From the NCBI RefSeq assembly GCF_018598585.1, contig NZ_JAHESD010000043.1, positions 1 through 51,227 of the forward strand: a stretch of DNA of 51,227 nucleotides, given 5' to 3'. Shown here piece by piece: positions 9,090 to 18,621 of this stretch. The DNA is from Chryseosolibacter indicum. GTDB taxonomy: Bacteria; Bacteroidota; Bacteroidia; Cytophagales; Cyclobacteriaceae. The notes beneath the pieces are model-generated. The model was not told the origin of the DNA and ran no database searches. It saw only the letters and a program-made list of their open reading frames with translations. Made by a program: the position numbers and the translations under genes. The first letter of the stretch is position 1; every line of letters begins with the position of its first letter.

Positions 9090-9239
9090 GATTAATTAGA
9101 TTTTAGGTTTATAGTTATGTTAAGTTTTAAATTGTTAAAAAAGCGAGCGGTAAAATCCTGTTTTTATGTAAAACGGCCAAATTAAATAGGTAATTTTTTG
9201 TACAATTCATATTATAAACAACCAACGCTTCAAATTCCC

Positions 9240-9902
9240 CTACTCCTTTGCCAATAATTTTCTGTTTTTTAAATACGTCATTATAACTGGTATAGCAGAG
9301 ATTAAAACCATCCCTATTACTATGAACTCCAGATATTCTGTTATGCCAGGGAACAATCGTCCGAGAAAGTGACCCGCCAATACCATCGTTACTATCCAAA
9401 TTGACGCTCCTAAGAAATTGAAAACTACAAACTTTGGAAAGTCAATTTTTACCATCCCCGCTAAAATTGTGACGAATGTCCTAACAACCGGTAGGAATCT
9501 GCCCAGTATAAACGCCATCATTCCATGTTTCAGATAAAAGGCTTGCGTTAAATCAAGATACTTTTTCTTAAAGAATATACTGTCTTTCTTATTAGCAAGG
9601 TATGCTCCTGCCCAGCGGCCTGTAAGATAACCAACTGTAGATCCTGACACAGCGGCTATGATTAACAGTACAATCATTAACCCAACATGCATGTCTAAAT
9701 ATTCTGTATCACTCAATAAGCCAGCCACAAACAGCAGTGAGTCGCCAGGTAAGAAAAAGCCAAAAAACACTCCGGTTTCCGCAAAAATGATCAACAACAG
9801 CAGGCCAAGTCCGCCATATTGTATAATGTTCTCGGGGTTTATGGATTCAAGTAATACTAATATGTTCAAGAATTGGGATTTAAAAATCAATGTATCTATC
9901 AT
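9240..9902 (-). CDS. DedA family (VTT domain) membrane protein
   Basis: The 220-residue product is a DedA-type integral membrane protein. It has the hallmark FAETGVFFGFFLPGDSLLF with its acidic residue and the GRFLPVVRTFVTILAGMVKID motif with two arginines. DedA proteins are proposed proton-dependent lipid transporters or scramblases that maintain membrane and polyprenyl-phosphate homeostasis. About five to six helices are visible. It is divergent from the sensor gene at 10310 and not clearly in an operon with exbB, from which it is separated by 150 bases. Confidence 0.92.
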   Translation of the reverse strand: MIDTLIFKSQFLNILVLLESINPENIIQYGGLGLLLLIIFAETGVFFGFFLPGDSLLFVAGLLSDTEYLDMHVGLMIVLLIIAAVSGSTVGYLTGRWAGAYLANKKDSIFFKKKYLDLTQAFYLKHGMMAFILGRFLPVVRTFVTILAGMVKIDFPKFVVFNFLGASIWIVTMVLAGHFLGRLFPGITEYLEFIVIGMVLISAIPVIMTYLKNRKLLAKE

Positions 9903-10309
9903 ACTTCGTTAAATATTGCTGGAATCTGTTCCCAACACCTTGATATCAAAATTTTTATAAGTAAGATGCAGGGAAATTATATTTTCCATAAAGAACCTAA
10001 AGAAAAATTCTACTTTCTCTATTTGCCTATTTCCAAGCATAAAAAGTCGGCAAGGTAGCCTAAAATTGGAATTTCAGATATTAAGAAATTAAAAATTTTC
10101 CCTTAAAATGTAATTATACAAGTACATCTAACATGAAAATGTAATTTATTAAGTGCTGCATAAAAACTTTATTCCCGCTTTTAAGCAAACGCTCTTTTAC
10201 CCACTCAAAATTCTATTAAAACCAATTTGATCTTACGTCTATAACGCAATCGGAAGCAATTGTTGTAATTTCGATCGATTAATTATTCCAGATATTCGAG
10301 TTAAACCCC
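9903..10309. other. Divergent intergenic region, DedA / sensor gene
   Basis: This 407-base AT-rich stretch lies between the starts of two divergent genes and must contain both promoters. I see no convincing gene, no tRNA and no hairpin followed by a T run. The best -7-like match on the plus strand is TAATTTCG at 10266-10273 (one mismatch to TAnnTTTG), without a well-spaced -33 element. Confidence 0.5.
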
Positions 10310-12295
10310 ATGAAGCTCTCTAAATCTCTTCGCTACTCTCTGTTCTTCGCTGCAATAGGCATTGTAACTTCTTCTGTTATAATTTATGTACAGCAGAGAA
10401 TTAAGAATACCTATGAGGCTAATCTTCCTTTCGTAGCGTTAGGGGATCACATCAAAAGCAGGGCAACCACAGCTTATTTAAAATTTGAAGAACTTATAGA
10501 AGGTGATAAATCCGTCGTTTATAAAGAGCATGTGCAGGATCAACTTATAGCAAGTAGAGATTTACTGCAACACGCTTATGATGGAAAAGAGACGGTCTTG
10601 GGTAAATTCACTAAAAGTGACGACGAAGAAACGCGCGCCTTATTAAAGGAGTCGGCAATTGATTTTGAAAATCTTCTCATAGCAACTAATACCCGGTGGG
10701 AGAAAAAGCAACAGTTAATCGGAAACGATTCACTCCTTAAAATTAAGGACGAGGCAGATGAGAAATATGAGATGCTTTACAGCAAAAGCCAAGCTGACAT
10801 CGACAGGCTTGCACATCACATCAGCAATAATACTAACGCTGATAGGAGAAATCTCTCCATACTGTCGTGGACTTCCTTTTTGCTATTAATTACAGGTTTT
10901 GGGTTTCTGTGTTTCATTATTTACAGGCTTCAGTTTAAATCTGATGCCGTAATGGAGCAGAATGCAGCTCAACTTTCAGAAGAAAGTAACAGAGTATCTA
11001 AGCTCTCCGATTTTATTGAGGCCGTCTCTGCTGGTAATTATAATATAGAGCTCAAGGCTGATGATGAAAATGATAATCTTACTTCCATGCTCATTAAGAT
11101 GCGTGATAAGTTAAGATCAAATGCAGAAGATGACAGAAAAAGAAATTGGACAACAACCGGGTTGGCACAGATAGGTGAGTTGCTCCGTGCAAACACTTCT
11201 TCATCATCAGAACTATATGATAATATCATTCGGTTCGTTGTTAAATATACAAAGAGCAATCAGGGTGGACTATTCATCCTTAATAATGAAAATGAAAACG
11301 ACCAGTTTCTTGAACTGGTAGCTTGTTACGCATTTGAAAGAAAAAAATATTTAACAAGAAAGGTTACAATAGGAGATGGGCTGGTAGGCCAGTGCTATCT
11401 TGAAGGAGAACGTATTTATCTTCTCGAAGTACCTCAGGAGTATGTTTCAATTACTTCAGGGCTGGGCGGTTCTAATCCTAACGCATTACTCATTGTGCCT
11501 ATGAAGGTGAACGATCGGATATATGGCGTTATTGAACTTGCTTCATTTAACAAGTATGCTGAGTATGAGATTGAATTGGTTGAGAAGTTGGCGGAAAGTA
11601 TAGCTTCAACTATCTCTAATGTTCGTATAAATGAGACTACCCGTATACTGTTAGAAAAAACACAACAACAGTCAGAAGAGATGAAGTCTCAGGAGGAGGA
11701 AATCCGCCAGAACATGGAAGAGCTTGAAGCGACACAGGAGGAGATGCGGCGCAAGCAAACAGTTCTTGAAAGGGAGCTTGAGCAATCACGCGAGCAGGGT
11801 CAAATCCTTCGTGATCAGGAAAGGCAACTGATGGAATCGCAGGATACGCTACAGGCAATCGTAGATAATTTGCCTCGTGCCATCTACTGGAAAGATAAAG
11901 AATTGCGCTACGTAGGTTGCAATAAGGTGTTTGCAGCTCTTGCTGGAGTAAAATCCTATCGGGATGTAATTGGTAAAACAGATTACGAAATGGCTTGGGG
12001 TGCAACAGGAGATGCTTACCGAAAAGATGATTTGGAGGTAATGAATACCAGGAAACCTAAGCTTGATGAAGAACACATGCTTACAGATAGTAATGGAGCG
12101 GAATCATGGCTAAGAACAAGTAAAATACCTGTAATCAATGAGCAAGGCGAAGTAGTAGCCGTTCTTGGAATGGTAGAAGATGTTACCGAACAGAAACGCA
12201 AAGACGCCGATCTCTATAAAAGACTACATCAAAGCGAAGATGCCCAAAAAGAGCTTCAGGCATTAAAAGAGCTATTGCAAACCAGGAAAATATAG
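10310..12295 (+). CDS. Membrane sensor with GAF, coiled-coil and PAS domains, no kinase output
   Basis: The 661-residue protein has a membrane helix at about 9-27, an extracytoplasmic helical region at about 28-184 resembling four-helix-bundle sensors, and a second helix at about 185-205. A HAMP-like segment follows (205-275), then a GAF domain at about 285-440 (GDGLVGQCYLEGERIYL), a Glu/Gln-rich coiled coil (445-515) and a PAS domain at about 515-630 (IVDNLPRAIYWKDKELRYVGCN; VLGMVEDVTEQKR). The protein then ends after a short helix. No histidine kinase, GGDEF or phosphatase domain follows, and none is adjacent. It probably signals through protein contacts, but the partner is unknown. About 350 bases separate it from the next gene. 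Confidence 0.85.
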   Translation: MKLSKSLRYSLFFAAIGIVTSSVIIYVQQRIKNTYEANLPFVALGDHIKSRATTAYLKFEELIEGDKSVVYKEHVQDQLIASRDLLQHAYDGKETVLGKFTKSDDEETRALLKESAIDFENLLIATNTRWEKKQQLIGNDSLLKIKDEADEKYEMLYSKSQADIDRLAHHISNNTNADRRNLSILSWTSFLLLITGFGFLCFIIYRLQFKSDAVMEQNAAQLSEESNRVSKLSDFIEAVSAGNYNIELKADDENDNLTSMLIKMRDKLRSNAEDDRKRNWTTTGLAQIGELLRANTSSSSELYDNIIRFVVKYTKSNQGGLFILNNENENDQFLELVACYAFERKKYLTRKVTIGDGLVGQCYLEGERIYLLEVPQEYVSITSGLGGSNPNALLIVPMKVNDRIYGVIELASFNKYAEYEIELVEKLAESIASTISNVRINETTRILLEKTQQQSEEMKSQEEEIRQNMEELEATQEEMRRKQTVLERELEQSREQGQILRDQERQLMESQDTLQAIVDNLPRAIYWKDKELRYVGCNKVFAALAGVKSYRDVIGKTDYEMAWGATGDAYRKDDLEVMNTRKPKLDEEHMLTDSNGAESWLRTSKIPVINEQGEVVAVLGMVEDVTEQKRKDADLYKRLHQSEDAQKELQALKELLQTRKI

Positions 12296-12645
12296 TCTCA
12301 ATCTTCTATAGGCAAAGTCAAAAACAAAGTATCAGCAATCAAATTTACAAATAGCTTGGTTAGGGTAGACTTAGGTAGGATATACTGACAGTATAGGTAG
12401 GATACAGCTACGATGGAGCTAGAGTCAGGTTCGTTTACGCTGTCGGAAATTTTGTCAGTTTTATGCGATCTTTATACTACCTTCTTTTTAGCCTGTTTGA
12501 TGCCTTAAGCTTAACAAGCCGTAACGAAGACCATAAGTTGACAAAGTTATGTCAGTAATTACATCTGTGGTAGGTTGGCGGCTAAACGCGATAATTTTAC
12601 ACATATATTTATTACTTTTACGAATTACTGCTACCTCCGCTAGCT
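12296..12645. promoter_or_regulatory. Intergenic region with operator-like palindrome flanked by direct repeats
   Basis: No gene is evident in these 350 bases. A 15-base palindrome, TATACTGACAGTATA, lies at 12381-12395 and is overlapped on both sides by the 11-base direct repeat TAGGTAGGATA (12372-12382 and 12394-12404, period 22). A second inverted repeat, TGACA-N6-TGTCA, is at 12539-12554, about 90 bases before the next start codon. The near-two-turn spacing suits dimeric regulator binding. A -7-like TAATTTTA sits at 12592-12599. Confidence 0.4.
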
Positions 12646-13716
12646 ATGAAAACTAACTTTTTAATCTTATTAGCTGCGTCTTTGACGGCTTCCGTTACTC
12701 TTTTTGCGCAGGAACGTAAAGATAAAGCTGCAGTTACCTATGAAGAGCTTTATGACGAACCTTATTCGGTAAATAAGCTTTTTGTTGCCTTTCAGCCTTT
12801 ATACGGAGAGCTATTCGTAGCCAACGTCAATGCAGGCTTTGGATTTGAGGCAAGCTACTATCACAAAGATAAAGCTGATTTCAGAGCACATTTCCGCAAG
12901 ACTTATAGCAGACAGTTTTTCGACCTTTCCCGCGATTTGGCAATGAACAATAGTTCTGTTGATAACAGGGCCGAGGTATTCAACTACTTTGAAATAGGTG
13001 GCACTTACCATATTAAAGACTTCGAAGAAAGCTCTAAAACAAAGATGTTCCTTTATAAGAAGAGTTATAGAGGAGACCGTTGGGCTTCGCGCGTTCCGCT
13101 TAGCGCTGAAGTTCCCTGTAAGGTAAGAAAGATCTACGGGGCGCGTCTTGGGGGCATCCTTTGGGATAGTTCTACAGACCTCAACCGTGCAATGGAAGAA
13201 CAAAGCGTTGGATATGACAAGCTTAAATCAGGAGATGCATCTTTACCGGCACAGGAGTTTAATAAAAATGGTGAGCTAAAGGATGTAAATGTATTTACAA
13301 ACATTTCTTCAAAGGGCCTTTATATCGGAGGGTCCCTATCATGGATCAAAAATGTCGCAGTAAACTTCGATAAGTTCGAAGAAGGTATTGATGATCTGAT
13401 GTTTACTACCTACTTCGATATTTTATTTTCTCCCTCTATTCATGTTGATGATGTCGTTTACACTCCTAAGGATATAACAGGCAGCCCTATTATTACTTCT
13501 ACAGCTATCTATTCTGTAGATGCCATAAAAACAAAAAGTATTGGTTTTAGAGCTGGTATTGAAGGAAAGTTTAACCGTACTTTGAGCTGGTCTTATGGCG
13601 GAGAGATCGGTTATCGTCCCGGCATTGAAGGCAGAACCTTCTTTGCACTGCTTAAAATCAGTTTCCCTGTTTATGGTACTAACCTTGATTACAAGGTTGA
13701 GTCATTCGGTAAATAA
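12646..13716 (+). CDS. Secreted envelope protein of unknown function, possible outer-membrane beta protein
   Basis: I do not recognise this 356-residue protein. It has a clear signal peptide (residues 1 to about 21, ending TLFAQ) and no lipobox. The mature part is rich in alternating aromatic strands (VNKLFVAFQPLYGELFVANV, GFGFEASYYHK, SIGFRAGIEGKF, SWSYGGEIGYRPGIEGRTFF) and finishes in a short strand series, as in outer-membrane beta-barrel or surface proteins. No enzyme motif is visible. It ends 20 bases before the hutI start, but a histidine-related role does not follow from that. The upstream region carries operator-like repeats, suggesting it is regulated. Confidence 0.65.
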   Translation: MKTNFLILLAASLTASVTLFAQERKDKAAVTYEELYDEPYSVNKLFVAFQPLYGELFVANVNAGFGFEASYYHKDKADFRAHFRKTYSRQFFDLSRDLAMNNSSVDNRAEVFNYFEIGGTYHIKDFEESSKTKMFLYKKSYRGDRWASRVPLSAEVPCKVRKIYGARLGGILWDSSTDLNRAMEEQSVGYDKLKSGDASLPAQEFNKNGELKDVNVFTNISSKGLYIGGSLSWIKNVAVNFDKFEEGIDDLMFTTYFDILFSPSIHVDDVVYTPKDITGSPIITSTAIYSVDAIKTKSIGFRAGIEGKFNRTLSWSYGGEIGYRPGIEGRTFFALLKISFPVYGTNLDYKVESFGK

Positions 13717-13736
13717 AACATCAGGCTTTTAGCGCA

Positions 13737-14981
13737 TTGGAGTCGTGCTGTAATCTTTTAATCAAAAACATTAAAGGCTTAGTACAGGCCAGAGACAATG
13801 TTGTGAGTAAAGTTTGCGGTGTAGAAATGGCAGACTTGCCAGTACTGGAAAATGCCTATGTAAAAATCTCTGCCGATCGAATTGTAGATTATGGGTCTAT
13901 GAGCAATCTGGCACACCATGTAGCTGATGAGATCATAGATGCCACAGATCGCTTTGTCTTCCCTTCATTTGTTGATTCTCATACTCATCTTGTTTTCGCA
14001 GCAAGTCGGGAAGAGGAGTTTGTCATGAAAATAAAGGGGGCTACCTATCAGGATATAGCCTCCAAAGGAGGTGGAATTCTTAATTCTGCTAAAAAACTGC
14101 AAGGCTTATCAGAAGATGAATTGTTTGAAAGGTCTTTACCCAGGGCAAAAGAAATCATCAGCACGGGCACAGGAGTCGTTGAAATTAAAAGTGGCTATGG
14201 ACTTACAGTAGACAGCGAACTGAAAATGCTCCGTGTAGCAAAAAGAATAGGACAGGAAACGGGCCTGGAAGTAAGAACAACACTGCTTGGAGCTCATGCT
14301 GTACCTCCGGGAATGAAAAAAGACGATTATGTTGCATTGATCATCAATGAGATGATACCCGCAGCAGCCTCCGGAAATCTGGCTGATTACATCGATGTAT
14401 TCTGTGAACAAGGATTTTTTACTCCTGAAGAAACAGAACAAATTGTAATACGCGGAAAGCAATACCGCATGAAACCTAGGATCCATGCCAATCAACTCCA
14501 TCGTTCAGGAGGAGTTCAGGTTGGCGTGAAAACAGGTGCGTTAAGTGTAGATCACCTTGAAAATATTGGTGAAGACGAAATTGCGCTTTTAAAAAACAGT
14601 AATACAATGCCAACTGCCTTGCCTGCAGCTGCATTCTTTCTAGGGTTGCCATTTCCTCCCGCAAGAGCAATGATGGATCAGGGCTTGCCTGTTGCCATTG
14701 CTTCTGATTTTAATCCAGGTAGTTCACCAACTGGTAACATGCCATTAATAGCGTCCCTAGCATGCATCAAGATGAAAATGACTCCGCAGGAAGCATTTAA
14801 TGCCTGCACGATCAATACCGCCTATACCCTCGAGTTGCAATCGTCTTTCGGCTCTATTACAAAAGGAAAGATTGCAAGTCTGTTTATAACTAAGCCCATT
14901 CCTTCCATCGAATACATTCCATACGCTTTTGGTAGCAACGTAATCGATAAAGTCATTCTTAAAGGAAAAGTTCTTTCCTGA
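13737..14981 (+). CDS. hutI: Imidazolonepropionase
   Basis: HutI hydrolyses 4-imidazolone-5-propanoate to N-formimino-L-glutamate, the third step of histidine breakdown. It belongs to the metal-dependent amidohydrolase superfamily. Motifs in order are SHTHLVFAASREEEF (HxH metal ligands), VEIKSGYGL, GAHAVPPGMKKDDYV, HANQLHRSGGVQ, SVDHLENIGEDEI and IASDFNPGSSPTGNMP, giving a complete active site in 414 residues. The start is a TTG at 13737, which places the typical LLIKNIKGLV strand directly at the N-terminus; no ATG is available before residue 30. No hutH, hutU or hutG lies nearby. The stop is only 4 bases from the stop of the convergent permease gene. Confidence 0.96.
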   Translation: MESCCNLLIKNIKGLVQARDNVVSKVCGVEMADLPVLENAYVKISADRIVDYGSMSNLAHHVADEIIDATDRFVFPSFVDSHTHLVFAASREEEFVMKIKGATYQDIASKGGGILNSAKKLQGLSEDELFERSLPRAKEIISTGTGVVEIKSGYGLTVDSELKMLRVAKRIGQETGLEVRTTLLGAHAVPPGMKKDDYVALIINEMIPAAASGNLADYIDVFCEQGFFTPEETEQIVIRGKQYRMKPRIHANQLHRSGGVQVGVKTGALSVDHLENIGEDEIALLKNSNTMPTALPAAAFFLGLPFPPARAMMDQGLPVAIASDFNPGSSPTGNMPLIASLACIKMKMTPQEAFNACTINTAYTLELQSSFGSITKGKIASLFITKPIPSIEYIPYAFGSNVIDKVILKGKVLS

Positions 14982-14985
14982 TACC

Positions 14986-16077
14986 TCAGGTATATCGATA
15001 TAGGCAATTCCTGTATATAAGTGCCGCTATTGCGGAATTAATCCCGATCATGAAATAGAGTTGTGTACCGGATAATATCATTATAATCCAACTAACAGTA
15101 AGGGCAAATACAAGTCTGATTTGATTCTCACCCGAAGCAATGGGAAGAAACATGAGTACGTATACACAAATCACCATGCTCAATCCAAGAAGTATTATCC
15201 CGAGAATATAAATCTTCTCTAGTACATCTGGAGAATTTTTAAAAAGGATGATGATCTCTGGTACAAGAAACAATAAGAGAATCAATGATGTATTGAGTAG
15301 TCTCTTACTGTAGGAAAACGGCAGATTTTTAGTCCACATCAGCATATTGTTTTCAAATTTAAAAAGCGCAAGTACCAGTCCATTATTACAGCTAAACGCT
15401 AGCGCGGCTGCAAAGGCCATTAACCGCCAATCGTAGATGTCTGTTTTATATAAATACGATCCGGTTATTAAGAAGAAGTAACCAGCAAGCTTGGTTGTAA
15501 ACAGGCTTAGCGTCTCGCTTCTGAGCAAGGCTTCCACGCATATAATTGTATAGGGTCTCGCCAACCTCTTATCCATAAGCTTTTTGAAAAAAGAACTTTG
15601 TAATTCTCTTTTCTTTGCAATGAAGGAATGCTGTAAAAGAGCAACGCCGGCCACTACCAGTAGTGCCAGTAAAAGCAAGACAAATGCAACAAAGGTTACC
15701 TTACCTGTCTGAATAGCGATAACACATAAGAATAAGCCGTAGAAAATGGCAGGCATTAGTTGGAGGATGATACATAAAGCAAAAACGAAAACTCTCTTAA
15801 CCCCAGGGAAGAGAATTGTACATTCCAGAAATTGATTTTCTATACGGAGTATAGTCACCTGATTGAAGTATATAATCTTGAGTAAGTATAATGCCCACAC
15901 TGAAAACGGAATGAGTAACGTAAGCAATGTTGAAACGAAGAAGCCTGCCAGCGCCTGATGTTCAGCACCACCCATAAAGCCAAAAGCAAACAGAATAACA
16001 AGCAGGAAAAAGCCCGCATTCTGCATGTAGAATTCTTTGATAAATACTTTATTGAATATGTTTACCAGCGCGTTCAA
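14986..16077 (-). CDS. Polytopic membrane protein, putative ABC transporter permease
   Basis: The 363-residue protein is strongly hydrophobic, with about eight to ten membrane helices (for example VFALCIILQLMPAIFYGLFLCVIAI and LLALLVVAGVALL) and no recognisable enzyme motif. Its start overlaps the 3' end of the ABC ATPase gene by 29 bases, so the two are translationally coupled and the product is almost certainly the membrane part of that transporter. Sequence similarity to a named permease family is not obvious to me. Substrate unknown. Confidence 0.75.
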   Translation of the reverse strand: MNALVNIFNKVFIKEFYMQNAGFFLLVILFAFGFMGGAEHQALAGFFVSTLLTLLIPFSVWALYLLKIIYFNQVTILRIENQFLECTILFPGVKRVFVFALCIILQLMPAIFYGLFLCVIAIQTGKVTFVAFVLLLLALLVVAGVALLQHSFIAKKRELQSSFFKKLMDKRLARPYTIICVEALLRSETLSLFTTKLAGYFFLITGSYLYKTDIYDWRLMAFAAALAFSCNNGLVLALFKFENNMLMWTKNLPFSYSKRLLNTSLILLLFLVPEIIILFKNSPDVLEKIYILGIILLGLSMVICVYVLMFLPIASGENQIRLVFALTVSWIIMILSGTQLYFMIGINSAIAALIYRNCLYRYT

Positions 16078-16696
16078 AACGAAGGGTTTGGTTTTCTATT
16101 CTATAAACTGCAGTTAAATCTAAATTGTTTTGACTAAGGTCCTGGTGTGATGATATAATAAACATGATCCCTCTAGACGTAGCCTCTTGAATTGTTTCTG
16201 CTAATACTTTAGCAGCGTCAACATCTAGGGTAATAAGTGGTTCATCGAGTAGAATAACCTTGGGTGTTCCAAGAAAAGCCATCACAAGTGAGAGCTTTTT
16301 GAGCATACCACTTGAAAAGGTGTCAACAGGGGTTTCAAAATAAGAAGTAACACCAAACTTTTCGACATAATAGTTTTGCTGGGCTCGTGTACTGCCTTTT
16401 GCGTCACCAACAAAACGTATTAAATCTTTTGCAGTAAGAAAGCCGGGATATAAAGGCTCTGCTTCAGCATAGTTTACTACCCTTCGGTAAGCAACACCAT
16501 GCTTCTTCAGATTAAGGTTGTCACAAAATATGTCGCCGTCAAACGGAATTATGCCGGCTACGGCTTTAAATAGGGTCGACTTTCCTGATCCATTTTCACC
16601 TTTTACCCAATAAATTCCTTTTTCGAAGCTAACGTGTTCAATAGCGAGCACTTGTCTCCCTCCATAGCTCTTTGAGAATTGCTGAAGTCTTAACAT
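16049..16696 (-). CDS. ABC transporter ATP-binding protein
   Basis: This 215-residue nucleotide-binding subunit has Walker A GENGSGKST at residues 33-41, the signature segment FSSGMLKKLSL, Walker B VILLDEPLITLD, and a switch histidine in SSHQD. It is a compact ATPase of the export/ABC-2 type rather than an importer, since no binding protein accompanies it. It is the first gene of a two-gene unit with the permease downstream. The start ATG at 16694-16696 gives the usual short LRLQQFSKSYGGR N-terminus. Substrate unknown. Confidence 0.93.
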   Translation of the reverse strand: MLRLQQFSKSYGGRQVLAIEHVSFEKGIYWVKGENGSGKSTLFKAVAGIIPFDGDIFCDNLNLKKHGVAYRRVVNYAEAEPLYPGFLTAKDLIRFVGDAKGSTRAQQNYYVEKFGVTSYFETPVDTFSSGMLKKLSLVMAFLGTPKVILLDEPLITLDVDAAKVLAETIQEATSRGIMFIISSHQDLSQNNLDLTAVYRIENQTLRFERAGKHIQ

Positions 16697-16967
16697 GCTG
16701 GTACCTGTAATTACTGCTTTCTACCTTTTTTATTTGACGCCGAGCAATTCCAATAATTACAGAAGACTACATCTGTATGGTGTGTAATAATGCGAGAAGG
16801 CAGCCGTGAGGATAATTATATCTAAAAAGGTTCAAAATGCTTTTTTTGAACAGGGATTATACCACTATTATAAAAGGTAACAAAAAATGAAAGCGGGTTC
16901 TCACCTAATAATGCTTCAGCGTATTAACTTTTGCGTTTCTTTATTGTTATACCCCAAAACTACGCTT

Positions 16968-17543
16968 ATGCTTATTCCCATGTTTCCGCTTTCCCTGCTT
17001 CCGCTGCCAGGTGAGCTAATACCGTTACACATCTTTGAACCGAGGTATAAACAATTACTCCAGGATGCAGAATCAACAGATATTAACTTTGGTATTTATT
17101 GTACGCACGAGTTAAATAAAGAGAAAGTTGGGGGATTAATGAAGCTGGAAAGTGTGATAAAGAGGTATAATTCAGGCGAAAGCGATATTGTTGTGCGCTG
17201 TATCGACATCTTTAGTATGGATAAGTTGTTGAGAAACTACAAATCCAAACAATACCCGGGAGGTGAAGTTGAGCTTTGGAACGTAAACAAAGATGAATTA
17301 CCTGATATAGCACTTTACGACCTTTTCATAGAGTATCAGCATAAGCGAAACATTAAGAATCATAACAGCCTATTTTCATTATATCAGATAGCTGCGGAGC
17401 TAAACCTCGATCTTTTTGATAGATATAGTTTTCTGAACTTACCTGTTGAGAAGAAATTAGGTTTCCTGATTAAGCAATTGAAATTTCAGCTCTTTGTTAT
17501 CAATCAATACGATAAGAGTAAAGATTTTTTCCATTTGAATTAA
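16968..17543 (+). CDS. LON peptidase substrate-binding (N) domain protein
   Basis: The product is about 191 residues and consists of a Lon N-domain without the AAA+ and protease domains. The N-terminal pattern MFPLSLLPLPGELIPLHIFEPRYKQLL is diagnostic of the family. I place the start at the ATG at 16968, since the in-frame extension to 16887 adds 27 residues that precede the conserved first strand. Stand-alone Lon N-domain proteins are thought to bind unfolded or regulatory proteins, but no partner is known here. It is transcribed alone. Confidence 0.88.
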   Translation: MLIPMFPLSLLPLPGELIPLHIFEPRYKQLLQDAESTDINFGIYCTHELNKEKVGGLMKLESVIKRYNSGESDIVVRCIDIFSMDKLLRNYKSKQYPGGEVELWNVNKDELPDIALYDLFIEYQHKRNIKNHNSLFSLYQIAAELNLDLFDRYSFLNLPVEKKLGFLIKQLKFQLFVINQYDKSKDFFHLN

Positions 17544-17743
17544 AAAATTTTTATTTGCTGAAACCTCAACTTTAAAAAACGCTTCTGCGAAAAGGTCCGG
17601 CTTCTCCTGAGAAAAATTCTATAAAGAGCTGTTTTTACAACTTGTTTAAGGATCGTTAACATTGAGGTTAAAATAAATTAATAACGTTTTTGAAACATTC
17701 AAACGATTTCGACGTGTAAGAGCTATATAAAACAATAGCTCCA

Positions 17744-18319
17744 ATGAACAAATTTCTCGCAACGCTTTTAGTGATTACTATCGCAACAGTTTCAGTAAAT
17801 GCAAAGATCGATGAGCCAAAGTCTGGAACAGGTGTGGCAGTAATGAAATCAGGGTCAACCTTTAAATTATTTTACAAGGCTGAAAGAACAAACAATGTAA
17901 GAGTGACGATTTACGATGCTAACAGAAAAGCTGTATTTGCAGAAACACTTCGCCAGGTAAGCAATTTCATGCGCCCTTACAATTTCTCAAGCCTCACCGA
18001 AGGAGATTACACCATAGAAGTTGTAGATGACAATGGAAAAAGCATAGAAAACGTAGAATATTACAACGGTAAAATAAATCGTTACGCAAATGTTGTTCGC
18101 CTCGCAGGAAGTATGGATAAGTATATTCTTTCGATTGCAAACAAAGGGAACAACGAAATCACTGTGAAGATCTTCGCTGAAGGTAATAACCTTATCTACA
18201 AAGGGGTTGAAAATATCAACGGTGACTTTGCTAAGATTTACAAACTTGGTAACGCCAATGGTAATATAGTATTTGAAGTCTCAGATCAGAACGGAATTTT
18301 AAAATCATTTACTTACTAA
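17744..18319 (+). CDS. Secreted two-domain beta protein, T9SS-sorting-domain-like (paralogue 1)
   Basis: The 191-residue protein has a signal peptide (MNKFLATLLVITIATVSVNA). The mature part is two similar beta units. Unit 1 (about 28-105) contains VRVTIYDANRKAVFAETL and LTEGDYTIEVVDDNGK. Unit 2 (about 115-191) contains EITVKIFAEGNNLIYKGVE and IVFEVSDQNGILKSF. Both follow the pattern of type IX secretion sorting tails (v.i.d..G......l..G.Y...V.), but no cargo domain is attached. It is paralogous to the product of 18622-19206, sharing the GDFA..YKL.N segment. Function unknown. Confidence 0.7.
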   Translation: MNKFLATLLVITIATVSVNAKIDEPKSGTGVAVMKSGSTFKLFYKAERTNNVRVTIYDANRKAVFAETLRQVSNFMRPYNFSSLTEGDYTIEVVDDNGKSIENVEYYNGKINRYANVVRLAGSMDKYILSIANKGNNEITVKIFAEGNNLIYKGVENINGDFAKIYKLGNANGNIVFEVSDQNGILKSFTY

Positions 18320-18362
18320 GAATTTCATTCGCTAATTCGTATTCATTACAACTAAAGATTTC

Positions 18363-18396
18363 AAAAGCCATATCGTAGGATATGGCTTTTTTGTTT
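18363..18396 (+). terminator. Intrinsic terminator of paralogue 1
   Basis: A 12-base-pair stem (AAAAGCCATATC / GATATGGCTTTT) with a GTAG loop is followed by a T-rich run. It lies 44 bases after the stop codon at 18319. Confidence 0.9.
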
Positions 18397-18580
18397 TTGT
18401 AAAGGTGTTATAAAGCCACTAGTGCAAACGTTAGAAGCAAAAGTTTTGTCTCCGAAACCGTTTCAAGCTTCTCTTTCTTTCTTTTTTCAAGCAAAAACTG
18501 CAGCTACAATTCTGCAAACGTTATTTCTAATAAAAGATATTGTTTCATTACAAGTTTTAATCTTCTATTGATGGGTCGCG

Positions 18581-18588
18581 TACATTTG
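18581..18588 (+). promoter_or_regulatory. Bacteroidota -7 promoter element of paralogue 2
   Basis: TACATTTG matches TAnnTTTG exactly. It sits 33 bases before the start codon, leaving an A-rich leader of about 27 bases, which is typical of highly expressed genes in this phylum. No clear -33 TTTG is seen; a T run at 18555-18558 is the nearest candidate. Confidence 0.55.
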
Positions 18589-18621
18589 TATTGTAAACAG
18601 AAACAAAAAACAAATACAATT

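Noticed and set aside
11637-12005. A 122-codon minus-strand frame inside the GAF/PAS sensor gene
   Set aside because: It overlaps the coiled coil and PAS coding region, has no start context and no family resemblance.
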